A stretch of DNA of 53,749 nucleotides from Nemertoderma westbladi (Eukaryota > Xenacoelomorpha > Nemertodermatida > Nemertodermatidae), in NCBI GenBank assembly GCA_032718475.1, contig JAUCBJ010007082.1, forward strand, positions 1 to 53,749. Reading direction: 5' to 3'. A program made the translations under genes and the position numbers. Under the pieces are notes generated by a model. It searched no databases and was not told the DNA's origin. It saw nothing but the letters and a program-made list of their open reading frames with translations. This document shows, piece by piece, positions 40,217 to 50,180 of the stretch (the stretch's first letter is position 1; each line of letters begins with the position of its first letter).

Positions 40217-41695
40217 ATGGCGGATAAACTAGTGAAGAAGAGGAAATAGGAGTAGAGTAGAAAGGAGTTACTAGTGGATTTCTCGCTGAGGCATCTGGAG
40301 AAGAAGATGAAGGGATACTACAAACCACACCCAAAGGTTCACAAAGCGCACGCGCTACAGGATCAATTTAGGGAGATGCACAAGCGACGACTGGTCGGGA
40401 CCTAAGGGACGCCATCTTTGGACAACGCGATCGACAAGCATCTTCGCTACGTTGTAAAGGGGGACGAGGCTAGGTTCGGGATACCAAAGTACCCGAGGGA
40501 ACCACCGAGGATGGAGTGGAGGAGGTTTGTAGATTCCGTGGAGAGGGGTGGATACATGGTCCTAGACGACAATGGGACTGTGGAGGATGACGAGGGCTTG
40601 AAAAGGGGGTTGGGAGGATCGGCTAGAACCATATTGCTGCACTTAGCGGCGCCGAATGGAGATATCTTTTTATTCAACCTAGGGACCTACGGGAAGAGGA
40701 GCGGGTGAAGTTAAACCTTTTGCCGAACGCGATGCAGGAGCTAGTGAGACTGAAGACTACAGTCAAGGTGGGATCGGCGATACACGGTGACGTGGACAGA
40801 ATTATTGAACCAGGCACCCCAAATCTTCTGAACATGCAGGTAGTCTACATGGCTATGACGAAACCAGACGGATTGGGATTGGTGGACAACACGGGACATT
40901 ATGGAGCCATGGCGATGGGCCAACTGATGGGACTCATCTGCCACAAGCCGATGGACTGGAACAAGTTCCGGGAGGACTACGGAGCGGAACTTGCAAACTC
41001 ACTCAAGTGGGGAGCGAGACCAGGGAAGGAGGATCTATATAACTTCTGGAAGGGAATGATAAAGATATATCAGAAGAGATATATCCTACAGGAGACTAGA
41101 AGGAGAGGAGACTAGAGGAAGTCGCCAGGAGGGAGAGAAGGGAGGCAGTGGGCAGAGAGGCAGATATAAGTGGAGGGGAGTACGAGTTTGAAGCCCAAGA
41201 CTTGGACGAGTTGAGGTGGGGATCGGAGACCTCGGGTGAGTTTCGGCTGGGGGACAAACTGGCTTGGATCGAAGAGATACCGATACAGTCTACATTGTGG
41301 CTGCAAGGAATGCCGATGCCTGCGGGGTCTGAGGGTGACTTCGGAAGGAAGAGACCAAGGGAGGTAGAAGGGTGGAAGAGGCCATGGGCGAATACCAGGT
41401 CGGAAAGGGACACAGTGGATTAACTGGGATCCCGGGTTTGGATCAGCTCCCGGCAGGGGATGAGGAGGAGGACGAGTTCGGGGCGATGCCACTGATAGAG
41501 AGGATCGGCCACTCGGACACGGACTGGGTGGATGGGAGAGTGGTGACAGCCAGCGGGGTGAGAGCCTTCTGGGAAGCACCCAGTAATCGGACCTGGGAGC
41601 ACGGGGAGCAGGCAACGGACTTTGCGGCGAACATGATTAGACTGGGTGAGCAACCAGGGATGTCACCACGGGAGGAAGCGACCCAGGCAGAATGA
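40217..41695 (+). pseudogene. element A 3' ORF with DEDD exonuclease-like domain
   Basis: Extra ORF after pol, opened by ATG 40217 (MADKLVKKRK). In-frame stops at 40247, 40253 and 40403, frameshifts near 40695, 41105 and 41385. About 40520-41090 resembles WRN/RNase D-type 3'-5' exonucleases: MVLDDNGT at motif I, ILLHLAAPNGDIFLFNL, motif II VKVGSAIHGDVDRI, NLLNMQVVYMA, and a C-terminal helix region LKWGARPGKEDLYNFW. The motif I Glu is Asn and the motif III YxxxD Asp is absent, so this copy is catalytically doubtful. 41150-41695 matches B's 3' ORF (DLDELRW, MPMPAGSEGD, DTDWVDGRVVTASGVRAFW). The zinc knuckles are missing. Confidence 0.65.
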
Positions 41696-41699
41696 CGAT

Positions 41700-41965
41700 A
41701 GGGGTAAGGAACTTAGATGGTTCCTGGAGGGTGTGGTAGGAGCGATGTACAACTCGAGGACAAGCGATGTCAATGTACCTGGAAGGCACCGCATGGACTG
41801 ACCAGTACAAACAACTCCTAAGTGCAATTAACTAAGTGCAATTAGTATGTACGTAGGTAAATAATCAATATTAAAGAAAGAAGAGCTGCGTATAATTGAC
41901 TCAACTGATTAAGAAAAATGATTGAGATCACTCTCCATCCAGTTTATTAAAGCTGAATTGATTTT
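41700..41965. other. junction between element A and LINE sequence
   Basis: No LTR of A is found here. A short repeated AAGTGCAATTA occurs near 41820. Otherwise nothing recognised. Confidence 0.5.
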
Positions 41966-41987
41966 GTAATAAAGCTGTTATTTAACA

Positions 41988-42800
41988 TTATACTTGTGAT
42001 CTGAAACCAAACAGTTGATCTTCAGTGGCTCTGGACCAATAAATTTTTGGGAAAGTCTTAGAAAGACATCTTCCGTTACTAATTGTAGGGGTAGTCGCAG
42101 CTGAAGGCAAACGAAATTCGACAGAAATTGGTAAATGATCAGAGAGACTAGTTGGGTCAGAATCCAGGACACAGCCGGAGATGACTAGATTATCTAATGA
42201 CTCATCCACAATTATATGATCAATGTAGGAGCGTCCATGACCAGAAAAAGTGTACAATGGGCCAATAAAATCATGATATGTGTCAATGGCAGTTAATTTA
42301 TTCTGATCCATGAAGTGTCGAAGTCGTTTTCCATTAACACTTTCCTAACGCTGTAGCCAATGCGGACCTTGCTTGTCACCAAAATCTGCATTTGCATCAG
42401 AGAGGAGTAAGGGGATGGACAGTTTATTGCTTGAAATCAAATTACCCCAACGTCCAAGAAAGTCATCATAAAGCTTTGCAGCTTTCTCAGAATCGGGACC
42501 ATAACAAGAGAGAATCAGCAATGAAATATTGTTTTTTGTAGTAGCCAAGATTCCAACAATGTCGTCACCACTACTTATAGGAACAACTCTGGTGAATGTG
42601 TCAGTACGGTAGAAGAGGCACACCCCACCGGCACCCCAAACTCTAAAGGGATTATCCATCAAGTTACTAATTTTATAGGTACAACTGAAATCACTATTAA
42701 TGTTGGAGAGTAATTCTTTTGCTTCAAGATCATCAAGCCAGTGCTCCTGGAGAGCGAGGACAGCATAGTTTGATTAAAGTTTATAAATATAATCAGAGGA
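41988..42800 (-). pseudogene. LINE APE-type endonuclease
   Basis: Read from 42800: LRLTTFNCHGFISSSDYI, then LQEHWLDDLEAK (the catalytic Glu region), GAGGVCLFYRTD, LLSCYGPDS and LLLSDANADFGD. After a frameshift near 42345 come SYIDHIIVDE and SLSDHLPISVEF, the SDH catalytic end of the domain. Stops and one frameshift make it dead, but most active-site motifs are readable. Confidence 0.82.
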
Positions 42801-43029
42801 GGATATAAAGCCGTGACAGTTAAAAGTTGTTAGACGCAGTGTGTCATTAGCAGATGGAGCATGAGTTCTTAAAGGTGTACCATGACTTAGGTCGCTGGAC
42901 AGATGTTCTAAATATGGTTCCGATTAATAGGGGCACGATGATGGGAAGTGGTTGATGAACGGGTCTTGGACTGACTAATATTTTGCTCAGAGAAGTTACT
43001 TCGAACTGAGGAAATTTGGGTTTGCTGAG

Positions 43030-43990
43030 AATTGTATATAGATCAGTTTATAGAACAGCCAAAAATCTCATCGGGCCAGAAGTCATCGAAAGTGATGCAG
43101 TCGTAACACTCATTAGTAATAATTATGACGCTCCATTTACATGATGATGAATAACGAATATCACTGAAGGATATTTATGTAATGTTCTTTTCAGCAAGCC
43201 AATTGATAACATCCTGAATTGTCTGATCACCGTGTATGTTTGAAATCAAATAACTAGATCTGCTACTTCCAGAGGAGTTATGTACTGATCTTTTGAGAGC
43301 AGTGTAATTTGGTTCAATTATTGGCTCAGGATGATAGGGTAATGAACCACTATGTACAGGCTGTACATTGGATGGCACTTATTGGAGGTTGCAATTCCGT
43401 TTCTTCTTACTTGTTTATGTTGAATAGGATTTAGATCTAAGGGATTCATTGGTTGGGGTTTGTCAATAGGAACAAGGTTTTTGGAATTCCAGTCTCTTGA
43501 ACCTTTGGAAGCATCATCAGGCGAAAAGTTGGACTTAGTGACATGAGTCACAGATTAAACAGCCGGGTTGGAATGATTGTATGAGTTAGAATGACCAGCT
43601 TGTTTTTTCCTTGAAGGCCATGTAACGATATTATTGGTTGAATCAACGTGTTTGTTATTTGGTATACTAGGGAGAGATGGACGTCCATGTTTGGTTTCTT
43701 CTGCTGAATTTGAAACTGGCCTCTGAGGCTCCCTATTAATTTTGGTAGAAAAGGGTAATCTGCAGTTACTAGATGGAGAATTGGACTTCTTAGTGCCCTG
43801 AGGGACGAAATTACTCCAGTCATGGCAATTATTTATTGTAGCCTCAAGGATTAATCTACAGTGGCGCTCATGGGAAAGGTCATCGTGAAGGTTTGACACT
43901 TGCGGCCCCAGGGATGTGTTAGTGCTTTCCAGCTTGGCTATACGAGTCTGCAGGGTCTCTACAGCTTGTATGATCAGTTATCAGCTTCCT
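43030..43990 (-). pseudogene. LINE ORF1 C-terminal region (coiled-coil, linker, RNA-binding-like)
   Basis: Read from 43990: LQTRIAKLESTNTSLG (short coiled-coil), a Ser/Asn/Pro-rich linker (43899-43555), then YLISNIHGDQTIQDVINWL and ITFDDFWPDEIFG. The last motif resembles the FWPEG-type motif common before the endonuclease in CR1/L2-like ORF1 proteins. Frameshifts separate the pieces. Confidence 0.5.
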
Positions 43991-44080
43991 TTGGCGTTGT
44001 CACACGACGCAGGCGCTTGCGGCAAGATTCAGTGATACGTGAGTCTTTAAGAGATATAATAAATTCTCAGATGTCAGCTA

Positions 44081-44922
44081 TTAATTCTTTATTCGCACTT
44101 CTGAAGTGAAGATCGGCGAAACAACCTGCGTTGGGTGGAGCAAACGGCGAATATCTTTAAATATAATATTCCTGAGTTCTTGCAGAAAATCGTTCTTCTT
44201 AGGTAATAATTTCTTAACAATATCTTTCTTTGACAGATGTAAAAACGGTATAAGGTTGGCCAATTTGTAGGAAGGGAACGAACCATCAGAATCATTGACC
44301 AGAGAGATTCCCTCTTGGAGTTTGTTGACTGAATTGATTGTCTTTGTGATTGGGTTGATATCAAACTTGGGGTTAGTTGCAGGCCAACCAGGAACTGGGA
44401 ACAATAATGGGTCTAATGTAATAGTGTGATATACTTTGATATTTGAAAGGCAACTGAATATGAATAACCAGCGTCTAATATCACCAGAACAGGCTTCCTC
44501 GGATAGATTAAACCCCCCACACACTGCAAGGGCATATAGACAGACAAATATACCAAGGTCGTTACTCCCAGGTCTCTGTACTGGAAACTGATTTTTGTGT
44601 GGTACGACTAACCAAGAATGAGTAGCACTTTGAGCCTTGCCAATAAGGTTTAAGAGTGATCTTATACGTTTTGAGACAAGAGTTGGTTCCATTGAATGTC
44701 TAATACTACACAGGGTGTAAACTGAATGTTTTTTAAATCAGCAATGTGCAGAACAAAATGGTCATGGTGGCAATCAGGGAATAGTAGAAGTGAAGTGGAG
44801 CCAACATTACATGAAGAGGTTATGTATTTAACTGCACTTGCGATATCGAACTTATCCTGATGCAGTTTAGTACAAAAAGCAGAATCGACGCAGCTGATAT
44901 TATTTCCAAAATGAGCTCCCAT
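44081..44922 (-). pseudogene. ULP1-like (C48) cysteine-protease-like segment in a LINE
   Basis: Read from 44922: SAFCTKLHQDKFD, LLLFPDCHHDHFVLHIADL (catalytic-His-like HF in place of the usual HW) and CVVLD (catalytic-Asp-like). After a frameshift near 44690 comes FPVQRPGSNDLGIFVCLYALAVCGG, which matches the Q...NDCGxFV oxyanion and nucleophile region. The nucleophile position is Leu here, so this copy could not be a protease. Order and spacing of His, Asp, Gln and the NDxG motif support the family. The downstream part is helical and unrecognised. Confidence 0.6.
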
Positions 44923-45099
44923 TATGGAAAGAAATGAGTCCGCTACTACAGTGGTGTCGTTAATTTCTTACCTGACTTGAAGTACCTCCAGTCAGGATCA
45001 TCTGGCTTTAAGAGGACAATAACCTTGGAGATGGTCGTATTGAAAATTGCATTTTTAACACGCTCTTCATTGTAACTCAATTCTGAATCAGGATAGAAT

Positions 45100-45780
45100 T
45101 TATTTTCCTTCAATAATTGTATTTGGCTCCTGATATTGAACTCCAACAAACACAACCTCATCGGTATTGCATCTGTCACACTCCTGGAAATTGGTATTTG
45201 GATTGAATGAATTAGCATCAGGGTCCAGCATGAAGACTGTTATATTGGAATTTTTTAAAGGAGAACTTCTGAAGAAATCAGTGATTTTTCCACTATACTC
45301 CCGCGATTTATGAGACCTACCACTTTTCAAATACACTACATCAGAAATAAGACTCAGATGATCTTTCTGTGAAATTGTATTGTCAGCTGAATTAAAGTCA
45401 TTAGGGTCAATTTTGGATCTATGCATGACTAAGCTGGAATCCAGATCTATAGTGTGTTTACTTAAAATAGTGTCTGTTTTAGAGTAATTATGACCATTAC
45501 AGTTGGAAACGGTACTGTAGACATGGTGGTTATTATTACAATGATAAATGGTATGTAAAATAGCTGAGTCTGGGCAGACATTGATACAATTGACAATACA
45601 TTCATGAAAATGTTGTTGCCCGGGCCTACCGAACACAGATCCACCATTTTGTACCTCCCAGATTACTGGAGGACAGAGGTATCCATGACCCATCCTCATG
45701 TAGATCTTTGACGAAGACATCATTATGGTTAAAACAGAGGTCGGAATGTGAGTTAGAGTCAGTCCCAGACGTGGTTGGTC
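45100..45780 (-). pseudogene. PHD-like Cys/His segment of the LINE
   Basis: Read from 45780: YLCPPVIWEVQNGGSVF, then QQHFHECIVNCINVCPD, resembling the second half of a PHD finger (xFHxxC...C). A Ser/Asp-rich region follows, then VVFVGVQYQEPN. PHD fingers before the endonuclease are known in CR1/L2 LINE ORF1 proteins. Some expected Cys are missing, so the call is tentative. Confidence 0.4.
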
Positions 45781-45789
45781 GTTTATGGT

Positions 45790-46985
45790 CGACCCCTCCC
45801 TCGAAGGGTCTAACCTTGGGGTCATAACCAGAATCCGTGAGTCGCTTAGAGTCCTCTCCATAAAAGGTCGATCGCTTAAGGGCATCGCCAGACACTGTGG
45901 GACGCTTGGGGTCGTCACCAAACACGGTGGGTCTCTTTGGGAGATCTCCAGACACGTTGTGTCTCATTTGGAGGTCTCCAGACTTGTTGGTTCTTTGTGG
46001 ATCGTCACCAGACTCGGCGGGTCGTTTTGGGTCATCCCCAGTCAAGGTGGGTCTCTTTGGGAGGTCTCCAGACACGTTGTGTCTCTTTGGGAGGTCTCCA
46101 AACTCGTTGGGTCTATGTGAGTCATCACCAGACTCGGAGGGTCACTTTGGGTTGTCCCCAGACACAGTGGGTCTCTTTGGGTGGTTCCCAGACTCGGTGG
46201 GTCTCTTTCGGTCGTCACCCGACTCGGTGGGTCGCTTTGGGTCATCCCCAGAGACGATGGGTCTATTTGGGATGTTCCCAGAATCGGTGGGTCTCTTTGG
46301 GTCGTCACCCGACTCGGTAGGTCGCTTTGGGTCGTCCGTAGACACGGTGGGTCTCTTTGTGCCGTTCCCAGACAGGTTGGGTCTCTTTGGGAGGTCTCCA
46401 GACTCGGTGGGTCTCTGTGGGTCGTCACCAGACTCGGCGGGTCGTTTTGGGTCATCCCCAGTCACGGTGGGTCTCTTTGGTAGGTCTCCAGACACGTTGT
46501 GTCTCTTTGGGAGGTCTCCAGACTCGTTGCGTCTCTGTGGATCGTCACCAGGCGCGGTGGGTCGCGTTGGATCGTCCCCAGACATAGTGGGTCTCTTTGG
46601 GAGGTCCCCTGACTCGTTGGGTCTCTTTAGGCCAACACCAGACTCGGTGGGTCTCTTTGGTTCGTCACCAGACAGGGCGTGTCTCTTTGGGAGGTCCCCA
46701 GACACAGTAGATCTCTTTGGGGGGCCCCGAGACTCGATGGATCTCTTTGGATCGTCACCAGGCATGGTGGATAGCTTGGGATCGTCCCCAGACACGGTGG
46801 GTCTCATTGGGTAGCCCCCAGACGTGGTGGGTCTTTTTCGGTCGTCTCCAGGCACTGTGGGTAACTTGGGAACGTCCCCAGACTCGGTGGGTCTCTTAGG
46901 GTCGTCCCCAGAATCGTTGGGTCACTTAGGGTCGTCGCAGGAATCATTGGGCCGCTTAGGAAAACCCCTAGACGTGGTTGCTAAA
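45790..46985 (-). repeat. 30-bp tandem repeat array coding PKRPTxSGDD
   Basis: About 39 copies of a 30-bp unit (plus strand GGTGGGTCTCTTTGGG, then TCGTCACCAGACTC). On the minus strand the array codes the decapeptide PKRPTESGDD with variants; on the plus strand it codes GLFGSSPDSV. Both are open for over 200 codons because the unit is a multiple of three and stop-poor on both strands. The minus reading joins the LINE ORF1 start at 47182 (MSELFSIVVSG) and continues toward the PHD-like segment, so minus is taken as real. Confidence 0.85.
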
Positions 46986-47185
46986 TTGTAAGTATTCGTA
47001 GGGAAACGATAGGAAGCCTCGCTATCGGTCGAAGTTAAATCGGATACCACAGTGGGGGGCAGTAAGCGGGAAGCTTCGATTGAAGTCGACGTGAAACTGG
47101 AAACCTTCAAGACGTACGCAGGCATAGTAAATCCAACCGGAGCTGCAGATCCAGAAACTACGATGGAAAACAATTCTGACATTCT

Positions 47186-47425
47186 ATGCCACGTCTAGCG
47201 CAGATGGAAGATTTGCAAATCCACTACGATTGCACTTACAGCAGGGTGTGGTTCGGGTACGATTCCCCACAATGTTGTCACCGTCCATGTTCTGGTACTG
47301 CACCTAAGCGGAAACAATCATTCAGCATCATCTGAAATTATTCTACTGTTCTGAAACTGAAACTATTTTACTTTCTTTATGATATTTTGGATCATCGTTG
47401 AGATCATCATGTTTCCGTTTTGAGT
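47186..47425. other. probable LINE 5' UTR / junction
   Basis: Lies between the ORF1-like ATG at 47182 (minus) and the RT fragment of another LINE. No gene recognised. Confidence 0.4.
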
Positions 47426-48600
47426 TTGGTCGAATTGGCAACCTTGGTAACAAACACAGTTCTTGACAGGAATGTCATAGTCACCGATATAGAGACTCTT
47501 AGGTTATTGTCGGCTTTTAGTCGCTGGTGGGTGCCAAATATAATTGATTCCGCTTTCTCTAAGCTATGTCAATCATCTATGAGCCAGGTGGAGAGGTTCT
47601 TCATATTCCTTGTCAGAATGTCTGAGATTACTGAAACTGATGAACTACGGGTCATGACACTGGTGTCGTCTGTTAACGTTGGGGTGGGGCAATCGGTTGC
47701 CAAATCAATATCGTTGTTCTGACACAGAAAGAGAGCAGGACCGAGTAATGATCCTTGAGGAAATCCATGACTAGATTCTCTGGTCGAAGAATAGCAGTTG
47801 TCGATATATACACAATGTTTTCTATTCTTGAGGTAGGGAGAAAACCAACTGAGCGCCACTGGATCAAATCCTAAATGTTTGAGTTTCATTAAGATGATAC
47901 CGTGGTCGATGGTATCGAATGCCTTTCTTAAGTCTATTAATGCCATTATTTATTATTTATTTATATTATTATTTATTTATTGTTTTATTATATATTTATA
48001 ATATATATTATTATTTATCCCATTATTTGTATAGTCATGTATATATGTGAGTAATGTTTGCATAGAATATCCAAGCCTGTACCCAGACTGCATATCCCGA
48101 TATGTTATTAGATATCATATATAACATATCATATAATAATATCATATATCAATATTTGATCCTTAACTATCTGTTCTAGAACTTTGGAGATCATCGACAG
48201 TAAAGCTAGTGGTCTATAATTTTCCACCATCAGTGTGGTTCCAATTTTGAAAGCTGGTATTAGCTTGGCTGTCTTGAATGCAGTCAGGAACAGTCCTTGG
48301 TTGATTGAGAGGTTTATAATGTGTGTCATTGGTTTTGCAAGGATATCTACCCATCTTTTAGTAATAGAGCTGTGATACCATCCAGTCCGGGACTTTTGTC
48401 AGTGTGGAGATTGTTTAAAATTTTTGCTACATTTCCTTCATTAGTTGCTTCGAGTTTGAAACCGTTTTCGATCACACCAAGTTGTTTGTAAAATTGCGAA
48501 ACAGCCTCTTCATTGTAAGACCCTGTAGGTGGTGGTAATTGTTTAACAAATTTCACTGGTATCTCTGTGAAATAATCGGTGACAATTTCTACCATTGGCT
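47426..48600 (-). pseudogene. LINE reverse transcriptase fragment (jockey/CR1-like)
   Basis: Read from 48600: LPPPTGSYNEEAV, KSPGLDGIT, AKLIPAFKIG, NYRPLALLSMISKVLEQIV, MQSGYRLGYS (about 48085) and ALIDLRKAFDTIDHGI (motif A). PQGSLLGPALFL follows, then TLTDDTSVM, where the catalytic motif is TDD in place of ADD, and FGTHQRL. Frames break at 48347 and 48120, and an AT-rich expansion (47945-48060) sits between fingers and palm. A different family from the 12.4-kb LINE; probably not the lost 3' half of the neighbouring element, since it lies on its 5' side. Confidence 0.8.
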
Positions 48601-48629
48601 GATAGGTACCGGTATCGGTACAGCCACAC

Positions 48630-48752
48630 CAAAGGCTACTGGAGCTGCATCTAGGTCCCTGAACAGGCAGTTCTCTGTTAATCTACAGGAGCTAATAAAC
48701 CAACAGGTTGATGCCATCAATGATGCTGACGAAAGCAGGCAAGTAGTATAGG
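48630..48752 (+). pseudogene. LINE fragment (12.4-kb family)
   Basis: Matches 12785-12885 (AATAAACCAACAGGTTGATG and neighbours). It ends at the MITE boundary. Confidence 0.8.
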
Positions 48753-49034
48753 TTTGCTCCTCTCGGCGACGGTTAGACCCAACTGACACCCATTGGGTGT
48801 CATATGACACCCTATTATCACCCATAGGGTGTCATTGGCGCCAGACTGTCTGGGTGACAGCTATCAATTAGGGTCTAATTGATAGGTGGCATCAATTAAT
48901 TACTACAATTAAACCGTAATAGGTGTCTTACGACTCCTTAGGGTTTAATTGATTATCATAATTAATCAGACTGATTAGCGCCCTGACACACAATGGGTCA
49001 TCAGTTGGGTCTAACTGTCGCCGAGAGGAGCAAA
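48753..49034. mobile_element. 282-bp MITE with ~50-bp terminal inverted repeats
   Basis: Left end TTTGCTCCTCTCGGCGAC and right end (reverse complement) TTTGCTCCTCTCGGCGAC are identical, and similarity continues through GTTAGACCCAACTGA and beyond. The interior holds nested palindromes (ACCCATTGGGT, GTGTCATATGACAC). No ORF. A convincing target-site duplication was not found; the flanks are GTATAGG and GGGTGTC. Confidence 0.8.
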
Positions 49035-49430
49035 GGGTGTCATAAGTGACACCGCGGCTCTTTTATTTATTAATACCTATTTATTTGTATTTAATTTTAA
49101 TTAATTATTTGTATTTGTATTTTATTTTACTTTATTTATTTGTAATTAATTTTAGATTTACCAATAATTAGTTTTATATATTGGTTTCTATATGACCTCA
49201 TTGACTTTCATCTCGTTATACTTAGACATAGGGTATACAGCTCCCTTACTGGTAACTAATTACTCTTATCTATATCCAGACAGCTTTATCGTTGTCTTTG
49301 ACCCCCAATTAGCTTTAACCAAGCAACAGCTTATTAATAATAGTTGTATCCAAGCGCCCCGCCCCCCTCTCGTGACACCTCTGATTACTAATTACTCTTA
49401 CCTATATCCAGCCGGTTGCAGTTCCATAGT
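49035..49430. other. AT-rich stretch with a ~130-bp direct duplication
   Basis: TAATTACTCTTATCTATATCC at about 49256 recurs at about 49389 with flanking similarity. No gene. Confidence 0.5.
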
Positions 49431-49433
49431 CTG

Positions 49434-49827
49434 CCGCTAGAGGGCGTATGATCTGAAAATTAACATCTTCTCTAACTTTGCTATTTTCATTCCGAAAAGG
49501 TTTAAACTCGGTAGACATCTACTACGACATAGGCCATATCTTTTGCGGAGACATAGAGTAGTCTGAAGTTCACCTGTCTGCCGCTAGAGGGTGTATTATT
49601 TGAAAATTAACATCTTCTCAAGCTTTGTTATTTACAATCCGCAAAACTATGAAGTTGTATTGTTTAAGAGTTCTAAGGGGCGAGTCATGAGGCAAGATGT
49701 TTGAGACTTATTTAGATATATTATTACTTGATTTTGACCCCCCAATCGGTATCTATTACAATATGGGCTATATTTTTTGCAGAGTCACAGAGTAGTCTGA
49801 AGTTCCCCAGTCTGCCGCTAGAGGGCG
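49434..49827 (+). promoter_or_regulatory. three CTCF-like motifs in diverged repeats
   Basis: CCGCTAGAGGGCG at 49434-49446, CCGCTAGAGGGTG at 49581-49593 and CCGCTAGAGGGCG at 49815-49827, all in the same orientation and each preceded by GTCTG. They fit the CTCF core pattern. Flanking similarity (AAAATTAACATCTTCTC; GAGTAGTCTGAAGTT) shows they are copies of one repeat. Binding is an inference. Confidence 0.45.
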
Positions 49828-49943
49828 AAATGTCTCAAAGTGAAAGCCATATGGTAGCCATGAATTGGTTACTAGGCAATAATACTGCATTTTGCAACGT
49901 TAGGCCTATTGCTAACCGAACGAAAACTGCCCTGGTTCATGCA

Positions 49944-50012
49944 GGGATCGAACCCATGACATATAGGAGATGTGAATTCAATGCAACCACTACACCAAGG
50001 TGGAACAGTAGA
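49944..50012 (-). ncRNA. tRNA-like sequence with A and B boxes (possible SINE head)
   Basis: On the minus strand TGGTGTAGTGGTTGCA resembles a pol III A box, and GGTTCGATCCC, about 35 nt later, matches the B box consensus. Acceptor and T stems do not pair well by eye, so a tRNA-derived SINE or a tRNA pseudogene is more likely than a working tRNA gene. Confidence 0.45.
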
Positions 50013-50025
50013 AGTAGTAATGGTT

Positions 50026-50180
50026 ACCCCTCTTTGGCGACAGTTTGGTCCTACTTCACACCTTGGGTGTTAAGTAGGTCATTAATTAATTAACCAATTA
50101 ATTAATTGGTCGATTAAACAATTAATTAATTGTTTAATCAATCGATTCGTATCAAATAATGTTGCCAAAGGCAATTTAAT
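50026..50180. repeat. foldback / MITE-like palindromic sequence
   Basis: Ends CTCTTTGGCGACA and, on the opposite strand, GCCTTTGGCAACA. Inside are perfect palindromes CCAATTAATTAATTGG and AAACAATTAATTAATTGTTT. No coding content. Confidence 0.55.

Larger units (their letters stand above)
24183..41700 (+). mobile_element. BEL/Pao element A, interrupted by element B
   Basis: Composite annotation: 5' LTR 24183-24801, gag remnants 24854-26606, then element B (26607-35963). Element A resumes at 35969 with the remaining zinc knuckle, protease, RT, RNase H, integrase tail, 3' untranslated repeats and an extra 3' ORF to about 41695. Joining 26606 to 35969 across B restores the same order as in copy C (around 1120-1140). 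No 3' LTR is found after 41700. Many stops, frameshifts and internal deletions (DUF1759 part of gag, integrase core) make it non-functional. Confidence 0.85.
41966..47185 (-). mobile_element. LINE with ULP1-like segment and APE endonuclease, 3'-truncated
   Basis: Minus-strand element read from 47182 to 41966: an ORF1-like start, a 10-residue repeat array, a PHD-like segment, a ULP1-like segment, a coiled-coil and linker, an RNA-binding-like segment, then AP-type endonuclease. RT and 3' UTR are absent on the low-coordinate side. LINEs normally lose the 5' end, so loss of the 3' half points to a later rearrangement. Frames are broken many times. CR1/L2-like by domain order; clade not certain. 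Confidence 0.65.

Noticed and set aside
45897-46814. 305-codon plus-strand frame of GLFGSSPDSV repeats
   Set aside because: Antisense reading of the 30-bp array. The minus frame connects to LINE domains on both sides, so the plus frame is a by-product.
49240-49440. 82-codon frame before the CTCF-like repeats
   Set aside because: Made of a direct duplication with no domain or compositional sign of coding.
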